NCBI GenBank assembly: GCA_027295745.1
Contig: JAPUKI010000037.1
Span: 1-8,192 of the forward strand
Source: Acidobacteriota bacterium
Lineage (GTDB): Bacteria; Acidobacteriota; UBA6911; RPQK01; JADFOI01
Direction: 5' to 3'
DNA: 8,192 nucleotides
Shown: positions 1 through 6,581 of the stretch, piece by piece
Position numbering within the stretch: position 1 is the stretch's first letter
How the letters are laid out: each line of letters starts with the position of its first letter
Program-made: the position numbers and the translations under genes
The notes under the pieces: model-generated
Databases searched by the model: none
The model's input: only the letters and a program-made list of their open reading frames with translations
Told to the model about the DNA's origin: nothing

Positions 1-1454
1 TTTTCTTGAACGAACAGACGATCGTACAGGCGCACTTCGGCGTTGAGAGAGTGGGCTGCTGAAACCCAGTGGATGGTCGCCTTCACCTTGCGTCCATCGG
101 GAGAGGAGCCACCTCGCGTCTCCGGATCATAGGTACAGTGCAATTCGACCACCTGGCCCGTCTTCTCATCCTTCACCACCTCCACGCATCTAATATAGTA
201 GGCGTATCGCAGTCGGACCTCACGACCGGCGGCCAGGCGGAAGAACTTTTTGGGCGGGTCCTCGCGAAAATCCTCCTGTTCGATGTACAGCACCCGAGAA
301 AAAGGAACCTTCCGCGAACCCATAGTGGAATCCTCCGGATTGTTCACGGCATCCAACTCTTCCACCTGGTCTTCGGGATAGTTGTCGATGACCACCCTCA
401 GTGGGTTCAGCACGGCCATGACGCGCGGGGAGCGTCGATTCAAATCCTCCCGAAGGTGGTGCTCCAGCAGCGCCACGCTCACGACAACGTCCCTCTTGGC
501 CACACCTATCTGCTCACAGAAGTTGCGGATGGCCTCCGGCGTATAACCACGTCGCCGCAGCCCACTGAGAGTCGGCATCCTGGGATCATCCCAGCCCGTG
601 ACATGACCTTCCTTCACCAACTCCAGAAGCTTTCGCTTGCTCAAGATGGTGTAGCTGAGATTGAGCCGTGCGAACTCAATCTGCTGAGGATGACAATCCA
701 GGCTCAATTGGTCAAGCACCCAATCGTAGAGCGGACGATGATCCTCGAATTCGAGGGTACAGAGAGAATGCGTGATCCCCTCGATGGAGTCCGACAGGCA
801 ATGAGCATAATCGTACATCGGATAAATGCACCACCTGTCGCCAGACCTGTGATGCGACACTCGTCGAATTCGGTAAAGGGTTGGATCTCTCATATTCAGA
901 TTGGGAGAGGCCATGTCTATTTTCGCTCGAAGGACGTGCGAGCCGTCCTCGAAATCCCCTGCCCGCATGCCTTGGAACAGCTCCAGGTTCTCCTTCACCG
1001 ATCTGGTTCGATAGGGACTGTCCTGGCCAGGCTGGGACAAGGTGCCGCGGTACTCTCGGATTTCCTCGGCGCTCAGACTGCACACGTAGGCCTTGCCAAG
1101 TTTGATCAGCTGCACCGCGAATTGATACAGCTGCTCAAAATAGTCCGATGCGTGGAAGAGCCTCTCACCCCAATCGAATCCCAGCCAGCGAACGTCTCTT
1201 TTGATCGATTCCTCATATTCGACCTCCTCCTTGCTGGGATTGGTGTCATCGAAGCGCAAGTTGCAGACACCTCCTTCGGTCTCGGAGGCCACACCGAAGT
1301 TGAGGCAAATCGATTTAGCGTGTCCGATATGCAGATAACCGTTGGGCTCAGGTGGAAATCGAGTCACAACTCGGCCCTGGTGCTTGTTGGCCTTCAAGTC
1401 TTCCTGGATGGTCGCCCGGATGAAATCCAATGAGGGAAGCTGCTGCTGATTCAC
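1..1454 (-). CDS. glnS: Glutaminyl-tRNA synthetase, C-terminus cut by window edge
   Basis: Cytoplasmic class I enzyme that charges tRNA-Gln with glutamine using ATP. Translating the minus strand from 1454 gives 484 uninterrupted codons running off the left edge. The class I signatures are clear: FPPEPNGYLHIGHAK (HIGH box at residues 42-45) and LSKRK (KMSKS-like loop, 271-275). GlnRS-typical blocks follow: RFDDTNP (68-73), WCIYPMYDYAHC (208-219), THSLCTLEFEDHRPLYDW (228-245) and GWDDPRMPTLSGLRRRGYT (287-305). The anticodon-binding beta-barrel region begins near residue 345; E. coli GlnRS has 554 residues, so at least about 70 are missing here. The start is GTG at 1454, which gives the same N-terminal length before the conserved FIR block as E. 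coli; a TTG at 1430 would remove conserved lead sequence. GTG overlaps the stop of the upstream permease gene (GTGA), with a weak AGG at 1459-1461 as ribosome binding site, so translation is probably coupled. Wording such as SHVLRAKIDMASPN and HHRSGDRWCIYP resembles the GlnRS type that often carries a C-terminal YqeY domain; that end is outside the window. Confidence 0.96.
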   Translation of the reverse strand, partial: MNQQQLPSLDFIRATIQEDLKANKHQGRVVTRFPPEPNGYLHIGHAKSICLNFGVASETEGGVCNLRFDDTNPSKEEVEYEESIKRDVRWLGFDWGERLFHASDYFEQLYQFAVQLIKLGKAYVCSLSAEEIREYRGTLSQPGQDSPYRTRSVKENLELFQGMRAGDFEDGSHVLRAKIDMASPNLNMRDPTLYRIRRVSHHRSGDRWCIYPMYDYAHCLSDSIEGITHSLCTLEFEDHRPLYDWVLDQLSLDCHPQQIEFARLNLSYTILSKRKLLELVKEGHVTGWDDPRMPTLSGLRRRGYTPEAIRNFCEQIGVAKRDVVVSVALLEHHLREDLNRRSPRVMAVLNPLRVVIDNYPEDQVEELDAVNNPEDSTMGSRKVPFSRVLYIEQEDFREDPPKKFFRLAAGREVRLRYAYYIRCVEVVKDEKTGQVVELHCTYDPETRGGSSPDGRKVKATIHWVSAAHSLNAEVRLYDRLFVQE

Positions 1455-4400
1455 GAGGCCTGGCCCATGGCAGGTTCGACTGCAGAGGCAATCTTTTCCC
1501 GGCGACGCCCGAACCGCACTCTCTCCATGGTCATAAAGAGAGTGGGTACAAGGAACAGTGTAATGAAGGTAGAGGAGATGAGCCCACCAATCAGAACCCG
1601 AGCCATGGGAGCCTGCAGTTCTGATCCCGCGCCAATGCCCAGAGCCATGGGCGTCAGCCCCAAAACTGTGGTGAGCGTTGTCATCAAGATGGGGCGCAGT
1701 CGCCGACGCCCTCCCGTCACCAGGGAATCCAACAGAGAGAATCCGTGGTGGCGCTGGAGCTGCAGGATATAATCCACCATCACAATGGCATTGTTCACGG
1801 CAATCCCCACCAGCATGATCACGCCTACGAAAGCCTGAATATTAAAGGTCGTATCCGTCAGAAAGAGCGCCAATATCACCCCAATGGAGGCCAGGGGTAA
1901 GGAGAACATGATCAAAAAGGGATATCTGAAGGACTCGAACTGGGCGGCCATGACCAGGTAAACCAGGAGCACGGCCATCATGAAGCTGAGTTGTAAGTAG
2001 AAGAATGCCTCCTGCTGTTCTTCCCACTCACCGGAAAAAACAATGGCCAGATCAGGCGGCACATTCAGAGAACGGATTTTTTCCTCTAACTCCGCCACGA
2101 CAGACCCCATGTCACGCGTTCCGGAGAGATTTCCCGACACAGTGACGATTCTCTGCTGATCCTTTCGCTGGATTGCCAAAGGGCCCTCAGTGCGTTCCAA
2201 TCGGACCAGAGATTGGAGCGGGACCACAAGTCCGCTGGGTGTCTGGATGGGAATGGCCATCACATCTTCACTGCTCAATCGGTCTTTTTCCTGGTAACGG
2301 ACCAGGATCTGGTACTCCTCGCCTCCTTCTCTGAAGTAAGTAGCCGTTGCGCCCCCCACACTGGTCCGGATGGTGGTGGCGATATCAGAGACTGAAAGTC
2401 CCATGGTTGCCACCTTGTCCCGGTCGATCAGGATTCGGCTTTCGGGACGTCCCGCGCTTCGGCTGAGACGGGCATCCGAGACCCCTTCAATCGACTCCAT
2501 GACCCGCTTGAGCTTAATCGCCAGAGCGGAACTTTTGGTGAGGTCGTAGCCTCGAATGTTCAGGGACAGGCGGTCTCCACCACCCTGCCCCCCTCGCATC
2601 ATGAAACCGCCGCCGCCGGCACGGATGCGCGAAATCACACCGGGGAACTTGTCAAAAGCCGGCTGCAGGGCCCGAGCAATTTCCTGGCTGCCCCGCAAGC
2701 GCTCTGACTGAGGAACCAGGCTCAAACGGATCGAGGCCGTGTGTACACTGGCACTTTGCCAGCCACCGGCTGAGCCCACCTCCGTCATGATGTTTTCGAC
2801 CTCCGGTACCAGCTCCTGAATAATCTCCTCGGCACGAAGAGCAAACCGCTCTGTGACCTCGAGCCGGGTTCCTTCCGGCAACTCCAGATTAATTCGAACA
2901 TCACCCTGATCCGTTTGCGGCTCCAACTCCAATCCGATGAATGGCAGGAGCAAGAAGCTGGAAATCAACAGGACCAGGGTTGCGGAAATAATCAGCCCCC
3001 GATGCCTCAGTGAGAACCCAATGGCGCGGGCATAACTTTGGTCGAGAGCTTCCAACCAGAGAGACGTTCTGTGAACCAGTCCATACTGCCAGCTGTTGGG
3101 ATCGGGTTCCCTGACACGAACAAACCGACTGGCAAGAAGGGGAACCAGCGTGAGGGACACCAACAGTGAACTAAAGAGCGAAAAAGACACCACCCAGGCC
3201 AGCTGTTGAAAAATAACACCCGCCACTCCACTCATAAAGATGACCGGCAAGAACACAACAATGGTCGTCAAAGTGGAGGCGGTGATGGCCATCGCCACTT
3301 CCTTGGTGCCTTGGCGGGCCGCTTCCTTTTTCTCCATGCCCTCCTGTCGGTGTCGGTAGATGTTCTCCAGCACGACGATGGCGTTATCCACGAGAACGCC
3401 GACTCCCAAGGCCATCCCTCCGAAGGTGACGATGTTTAAAGTAAACCCGTAGAAATACATCAAACCGAAGGCAGCGATCACCGAGATAGGAATGGAGATA
3501 GCCACCACCAGCGTACTTCGTAAATTCCTCAGGAAGAGCAGGAGGATGAAAACCGCCAGCATGGAGCCATACAAAGCAGCGTTCCTCACGTTTGCCACAG
3601 CGCTTTCTATGAAAGTGGAAGTGTCGATAATCGAGTTAATATGAATGTTTGGAAAATCACGGTTGAGTCTCTCGATTTCCTTCTGGACTTCTCTGGCCAC
3701 CTCCACCGTGTTGACTCCAGACTGCTTCCAGACCCCCATCCGGAGTCCCGGGTTGCCATTGACTCGCACCACATTTCGAACTTCCTGAGAACTGTCTTCC
3801 ACCTGAGCAATGTCGGCTATGTACACCGGCTGTCCCTGTCGCTGTGTCACCATGGTTTTCCGGATCTCCCCAAGAGAGACATACTCTCCTTGAGTGCGCA
3901 TCAGCACTTCAAAATCGCCTTCGACGACCTTTCCAACCGGCTCATTCACGTTCTCGCGGCGCAATGCCGCCATGACCTGGGCGGGGCTAATCCGGAGTGC
4001 ATGCAGCTTGGCGCGGTCCAGGTTGACGTGGATCTCACGCTCTAAACCGCCCCAAACGCTGGCCTGGGCAACTCCAGGAATCCGTTCAAACCGATATTGA
4101 AGCTGCTTGTCCGTAAACTCCCTCAGCTCTCGTGGATTCATGTCCCCGGAAACACCCATGAACATGATGGGGAAGGCACTCACATCAAACTTGAATACGG
4201 TGGGAGAGCTGGCATCCTCGGGAAGGAGGCCACGTACCCGATCGAGCCTGGTGCGGATTTCGTCAGTGGCAGTGTCCAGGTCGGTGCCCCAGGAAAAGGA
4301 CAAACGAATCTGACTGCTTCCCTCCGAGGATGTGGAAGTGATTTCCTCGACGCCCGGCGTGGAGGAGAGTGCCCGCTCCAGTGGGATGGTGACCAGCTCT

Positions 4401-4579
4401 TCCATCTCCTCGGGCCCAACGCCCGCATAACTGGTTTGAACCGACAGGGTCGGGAAAGAGACATCCGGCATCAAATCGACTGGAAGCTGCAAAAACGAGA
4501 TTCCACCCAGAAGCGTAACGATCAGGAAAACAACAGTAATAAAAACGGGACGACGAATCGCTAAATCAGGAAGATTCAT
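1451..4579 (-). CDS. RND efflux permease, AcrB/HAE-1-like (1042 aa)
   Basis: Inner-membrane, proton-driven exporter that would form a trimer and pass substrates through the adaptor to an outer-membrane channel. The length (1042 residues) is normal for the superfamily. Visible parts: TM1 (about 11-30) with the usual N-terminal LAIRRPVF lead; first periplasmic half with the GVGPEEME/TIPLERAL block (53-71) and VWGGLEREIHV (175-185); TM2-TM6 (about 333-485), including TM4 GGMALGVGVLVDNAIVVLEN (387-406) and LRSTLVVAISIPIS (353-366); TM7 (about 529-549); second periplasmic half (about 550-860); TM8-TM12 (about 862-1015) with GIAVNNAIVMVDYI (925-938). At the proton relay, AcrB Asp407-Asp408 correspond to D398-N399, and AcrB Lys940 falls in the N929-N930 stretch, a pattern closer to SwrC-like members than to AcrB. 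A Gly-rich loop lies at 654-668. ATG at 4579 overlaps the adaptor stop (ATGA), with GAGG at 4585-4588 five bases before it. The substrate cannot be told from sequence: drug or lipid-like export fits better than metal export, as no Cus-type methionine clusters are evident. Confidence 0.96.
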   Translation of the reverse strand: MNLPDLAIRRPVFITVVFLIVTLLGGISFLQLPVDLMPDVSFPTLSVQTSYAGVGPEEMEELVTIPLERALSSTPGVEEITSTSSEGSSQIRLSFSWGTDLDTATDEIRTRLDRVRGLLPEDASSPTVFKFDVSAFPIMFMGVSGDMNPRELREFTDKQLQYRFERIPGVAQASVWGGLEREIHVNLDRAKLHALRISPAQVMAALRRENVNEPVGKVVEGDFEVLMRTQGEYVSLGEIRKTMVTQRQGQPVYIADIAQVEDSSQEVRNVVRVNGNPGLRMGVWKQSGVNTVEVAREVQKEIERLNRDFPNIHINSIIDTSTFIESAVANVRNAALYGSMLAVFILLLFLRNLRSTLVVAISIPISVIAAFGLMYFYGFTLNIVTFGGMALGVGVLVDNAIVVLENIYRHRQEGMEKKEAARQGTKEVAMAITASTLTTIVVFLPVIFMSGVAGVIFQQLAWVVSFSLFSSLLVSLTLVPLLASRFVRVREPDPNSWQYGLVHRTSLWLEALDQSYARAIGFSLRHRGLIISATLVLLISSFLLLPFIGLELEPQTDQGDVRINLELPEGTRLEVTERFALRAEEIIQELVPEVENIMTEVGSAGGWQSASVHTASIRLSLVPQSERLRGSQEIARALQPAFDKFPGVISRIRAGGGGFMMRGGQGGGDRLSLNIRGYDLTKSSALAIKLKRVMESIEGVSDARLSRSAGRPESRILIDRDKVATMGLSVSDIATTIRTSVGGATATYFREGGEEYQILVRYQEKDRLSSEDVMAIPIQTPSGLVVPLQSLVRLERTEGPLAIQRKDQQRIVTVSGNLSGTRDMGSVVAELEEKIRSLNVPPDLAIVFSGEWEEQQEAFFYLQLSFMMAVLLVYLVMAAQFESFRYPFLIMFSLPLASIGVILALFLTDTTFNIQAFVGVIMLVGIAVNNAIVMVDYILQLQRHHGFSLLDSLVTGGRRRLRPILMTTLTTVLGLTPMALGIGAGSELQAPMARVLIGGLISSTFITLFLVPTLFMTMERVRFGRRREKIASAVEPAMGQAS

Positions 4580-5739
4580 GGCAGCCTCACCAGGTCCCCT
4601 TCGTTCAGGCTCTGAGCTCCCGCACTCACAATTTCGTCACCTTCCTTCAACCCCTCAACCACCTCCACCACATCCCCTTTGATCTGGCCAATCTGGATGG
4701 ATTGAAAGACAGTGGTCATGTCCTCGTTGAGCATATACACTCCTTTTTGAATCCCTCGAGTCAGTAGGGCGGAGCGCGGAATGCTGAGAGCCTCCCTGGG
4801 AATTCTGGCATCAATCTGCACACGGGCGAACATTCCCGGTTTTAAGGTGTGGTGGGGATTTGCAATTTCTATTTCCACGTCCACACTGCGGGTTTCCGGG
4901 TTCAGGAAAGGAGTGATGCGGGTGAGGGTACCCTTGTATATTTGATCCGGATAAGCATCGACAGTAATTTCAGCAGGCAAGCCCACCCGAATCTGTTGGA
5001 TTTCTCTTTCAGCAACAGGTACCACCGTCTTGAGCCGACTCACATGCAAAACAGACATAATCGACACACTGGGACTCACCAGAGCTCCCGGATCCAGGTA
5101 GCGGGTACCGACAAATCCTTCCAGGGGCGAATAGATTCGGGTTTGTTCCTGTTGTACTCTCAGCTCACGTAAAGAGGCCTCGGCCTGTTGGACTTGAGCC
5201 ATCGCCAGCTCCAGCTGGGCCTGAGCGACGCTCACTCGGCTTTCCAGCTCTTCCATCTCCTGCGTCGAAATCAGTGCCTCTCTATGGAGGTCTCGATACC
5301 GTTCAACCTGGATGAGTAGATTTCGGGAGGTGGCCTGTTCCCGGCTGACTCCAGCACGGGCAATGGCAATAGCAGCCTCGGCACGGTGGATCTGCTGCTG
5401 TAAGTCCACATCGTCCACCACGGCCAGCAGTTGTCCTTCCTCGACTGCCTCTCCCCGGTCCACCAACACCTGCTGCAGGCGACCGCTGACCCGAGACATC
5501 ACGGCCACTTCAGCCTGGGGTTCCAACTCGCCCAGAACTTCAAGCGTCGTTTCAAAGCGATGCGGCTGGACAACAGCCATGTCGACCAGCATGGAGGGTG
5601 CCTCACCTCCAAAGGGTCTGCCACTTCCAAAGTTCCCTCCGCCTGCCGCAACCTCGTCTCCAGACAGCTCCTGGTAGAGACGAAAGCCCAGGATCGCCAA
5701 AAACATTCCCACAAATAGGATCAAGAGAAGCTTCTTCAA
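4576..5739 (-). CDS. RND efflux periplasmic adaptor (membrane fusion protein)
   Basis: HlyD/AcrA-type adaptor that links the inner-membrane pump to an outer-membrane channel. With the chosen start the protein has 387 residues. In order: an N-terminal MKKLLLILFVGMFLAILGF membrane anchor or signal (1-19, no lipobox cysteine); a Gly-rich linker (33-45); first half of the lipoyl domain (about 75-112, SGRLQQVLVDRGEAVEEGQ); a Gln/Ala/Glu-rich helical hairpin (about 113-200); second lipoyl half (TRIYSPLEGFVG then PGALV, 200-221); beta-barrel (about 235-312, including ITPFLNPETRSVDVEI and LKPGMFARV); membrane-proximal domain to the end. Start choice: TTG at 5739 has GAGGT at 5747-5751 seven bases upstream and yields a textbook signal sequence. 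The longer option, GTG at 5760, adds seven residues, lacks a good ribosome binding site, and would sit very close to the candidate transcription start. The gene is first in the leftward unit and overlaps the permease gene by 4 bases. No outer-membrane factor gene is adjacent. Confidence 0.95.
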   Translation of the reverse strand: MKKLLLILFVGMFLAILGFRLYQELSGDEVAAGGGNFGSGRPFGGEAPSMLVDMAVVQPHRFETTLEVLGELEPQAEVAVMSRVSGRLQQVLVDRGEAVEEGQLLAVVDDVDLQQQIHRAEAAIAIARAGVSREQATSRNLLIQVERYRDLHREALISTQEMEELESRVSVAQAQLELAMAQVQQAEASLRELRVQQEQTRIYSPLEGFVGTRYLDPGALVSPSVSIMSVLHVSRLKTVVPVAEREIQQIRVGLPAEITVDAYPDQIYKGTLTRITPFLNPETRSVDVEIEIANPHHTLKPGMFARVQIDARIPREALSIPRSALLTRGIQKGVYMLNEDMTTVFQSIQIGQIKGDVVEVVEGLKEGDEIVSAGAQSLNEGDLVRLP

Positions 5740-5746
5740 AGGAGAT

Positions 5747-5751
5747 ACCTC
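5747..5751 (-). promoter_or_regulatory. Ribosome binding site deciding the adaptor start
   Basis: The minus strand reads GAGGT here, seven bases before a TTG codon at 5739. It lies inside the longer reading frame that opens with GTG at 5760, which has only a G/T-rich stretch without a recognisable Shine-Dalgarno core before it. This site is the main reason for preferring the TTG start. Confidence 0.55.
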
Positions 5752-5773
5752 ATCGGGCACACCACACCCGTTA

Positions 5774-5804
5774 ATTCTACGCTCAAAAGGGATAAATGTT
5801 CCAA
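5774..5804 (-). promoter_or_regulatory. Candidate sigma-70-type promoter for the efflux/glnS unit
   Basis: On the minus strand, TTGGAA (5799-5804, four of six matches to TTGACA) is followed after 19 bases by TAGAAT (5774-5779, five of six matches to TATAAT). The spacer is longer than the optimum of 17. Transcription would begin near 5766-5768. That leaves a short leader before the TTG start at 5739 and almost none before the GTG at 5760. The call rests on pattern matching only, and the organism's sigma-factor preferences are unknown. Confidence 0.25.
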
Positions 5805-5956
5805 CCTTCGTGCCTCGTTACCTCAATACGGTTAGGAATGAAATGAGGGTAAAATCGACTGAGTGCTTAGCGATGGTGAAGTTCCTGATAGAAGATACGC
5901 TCTCCCTTTTTGTAGTGTCAGCGGCCCCTGGCCCTTACAGGGAGACAGGTTTTTCA

Positions 5957-5965
5957 TGTTACAAT
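5957..5965 (+). promoter_or_regulatory. Candidate extended -10 promoter for the Sel1 gene
   Basis: The plus strand reads TGTTACAAT, that is TG-N-TACAAT: an extended -10 element with five of six matches to TATAAT. No good -35 hexamer lies at the usual distance (5937-5942 reads ACAGGG), which is tolerated when the TG extension is present. Transcription would start near 5972, about 30 bases before the GTG start, leaving the ribosome binding site at 5990-5996 inside the leader. Confidence 0.35.
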
Positions 5966-5989
5966 CACATCGCATCCAATTCTCTCCAT

Positions 5990-5996
5990 AGGAGGT
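5990..5996 (+). promoter_or_regulatory. Strong Shine-Dalgarno site for the Sel1 gene
   Basis: AGGAGGT is a perfect seven-base match to the anti-Shine-Dalgarno complement and ends five bases before the GTG at 6002. It fixes that GTG as the start, rather than the in-frame ATG at 6014, which would lie too far downstream. It is by far the best ribosome binding site in the window. Confidence 0.85.
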
Positions 5997-6001
5997 GAGC
6001 C

Positions 6002-6505
6002 GTGGTTTCCAAAATGAGTTCCTGGCCTGTGACCACCGCTGCCCTAATCCTGGGAATGCTCGTGCTACCTGTTTTCCCACAGAATGAACCACCACCGACT
6101 ACTGGGGATACCAGCGAGGTACCGGACGACATTGCCGAATGGATGAAAAGAGCCGAGCAGGGAGATGCTGACGCCCAGTACCGTCTTGGTGTCATGTATA
6201 ACGAGGGACAGGAAGTGCCTCAGGATTACAAGGAAGCTGTTCGCTGGTGGAGGGCGGCGGCTGAGCAGGGACTTGCGTCTTCCCAAAACAACCTTGGTGT
6301 AATGTACGACGAGGGACGGGGAGTGCCTCAAGACTATATCCAAGCACACATGTGGTACAACCTCGCCGCGTCAGACCTGACAGGTGATCACAGAGAAAGA
6401 TCTGTCAAGAATCGAGATGAGCTAGCCGCAAAGATGACCGCTCAACAAATAGCCGAAGCCCAGCGATTAGCCCGTGAGTGGAAGCCCAAGACTGGAAGCC
6501 AGTAA
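6002..6505 (+). CDS. Small exported Sel1-repeat protein (167 aa)
   Basis: Sel1-like repeats are TPR-related helical hairpins that act as protein-protein interaction scaffolds. The protein starts with a hydrophobic segment (about 8-26, TTAALILGMLVLPVFP) that looks like a signal peptide, so a periplasmic location is inferred. An acidic, Pro/Thr-rich linker (27-43) follows. Repeat 1 (about 55-90) carries the ADAQYRLGVMYNEG and AVRWWRAAAEQG hallmarks. Repeat 2 (91-126) carries NNLGVMYDEGRGVPQDY and AHMWYNLAAS. The basic, charged helical tail (MTAQQIAEAQRLAREW) is the usual ending of short Sel1 proteins, so the gene seems complete. Its GTG start follows a perfect ribosome binding site. The two repeats are also alike at DNA level. 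It is divergent from the efflux unit and convergent with the cytochrome unit, so it is probably transcribed alone. The partner or function cannot be inferred from the sequence. Confidence 0.9.
   Translation: MVSKMSSWPVTTAALILGMLVLPVFPQNEPPPTTGDTSEVPDDIAEWMKRAEQGDADAQYRLGVMYNEGQEVPQDYKEAVRWWRAAAEQGLASSQNNLGVMYDEGRGVPQDYIQAHMWYNLAASDLTGDHRERSVKNRDELAAKMTAQQIAEAQRLAREWKPKTGSQ
6185..6337 (+). repeat. Direct repeat encoding the core of the two Sel1 units
   Basis: The 45 bases at 6185-6229 and 6293-6337 match at 37 positions by hand count, with a period of exactly 108 bases (36 codons, one Sel1 unit). Both encode LGVMYxEGxxVPQDY. Five of the eight differences fall in the part where residues also differ or at wobble positions. 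The similarity fits a tandem duplication within the gene. Confidence 0.75.
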
Positions 6506-6581
6506 GTACAACGAAGCGGGAGTGGAGGCGTATGAGCAAGCCCGTTAGGGTGAGGCCGAGCAGTCGTACTGAGCCGCCCTC
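6504..6581 (+). pseudogene. Relic of a TPR motif with two in-frame stops
   Basis: In the frame whose codons begin at 6504 the plus strand reads KYNEAGVEAYEQAR, stop, GEAEQSY, stop, AAL. Aligned to the 34-residue TPR consensus, the hallmark positions are occupied without gaps: G8, Y12, A20, Y24, A27 and L28. The stops are TAG at 6546-6548 (TPR position 17, where Tyr is usual and TAC/TAT is one base away) and TGA at 6570-6572 (position 25). The frame differs from that of the Sel1 gene, whose stop overlaps its first codon, and upstream it is closed by TAG at 6468. The match ends where the convergent cytochrome gene ends (6580). I read this as the remains of a TPR gene or gene segment; a chance match cannot be excluded for so short a stretch. 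Confidence 0.5.

Noticed and set aside
69..1433. A 454-codon open frame on the plus strand opposite glnS
   Set aside because: Its codons are exact reverse complements of glnS codons, so it stays open only because glnS avoids TTA, CTA and TCA. The minus-strand product is an unmistakable GlnRS, and the plus-strand translation shows no recognisable family, signal or repeat.
4097..4564. A 155-codon plus-strand open frame opposite the permease N-terminus
   Set aside because: It lies wholly within the conserved RND coding sequence on the other strand. Its translation is compositionally odd and shows no motif.
5810..5998. A 62-codon plus-strand frame in the divergent region, ending in the Sel1 ribosome binding site
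   Set aside because: Its GTG start has no ribosome binding site, the translation has no recognisable features, and the frame overlaps both candidate promoter areas.
5832..6095. An 87-codon minus-strand frame across the divergent region and Sel1 start
   Set aside because: It overlaps the well-supported Sel1 signal peptide and strong ribosome binding site on the other strand, and its translation is not protein-like.
6554..6578. Possible bidirectional terminator between the convergent Sel1 and cytochrome genes
   Set aside because: CAGT-CGT-ACTG (6561-6571) can pair, and GGC/GCC outside it can extend the stem, but the stem has internal mismatches and no T tract on either side. It is too weak to list as a terminator.
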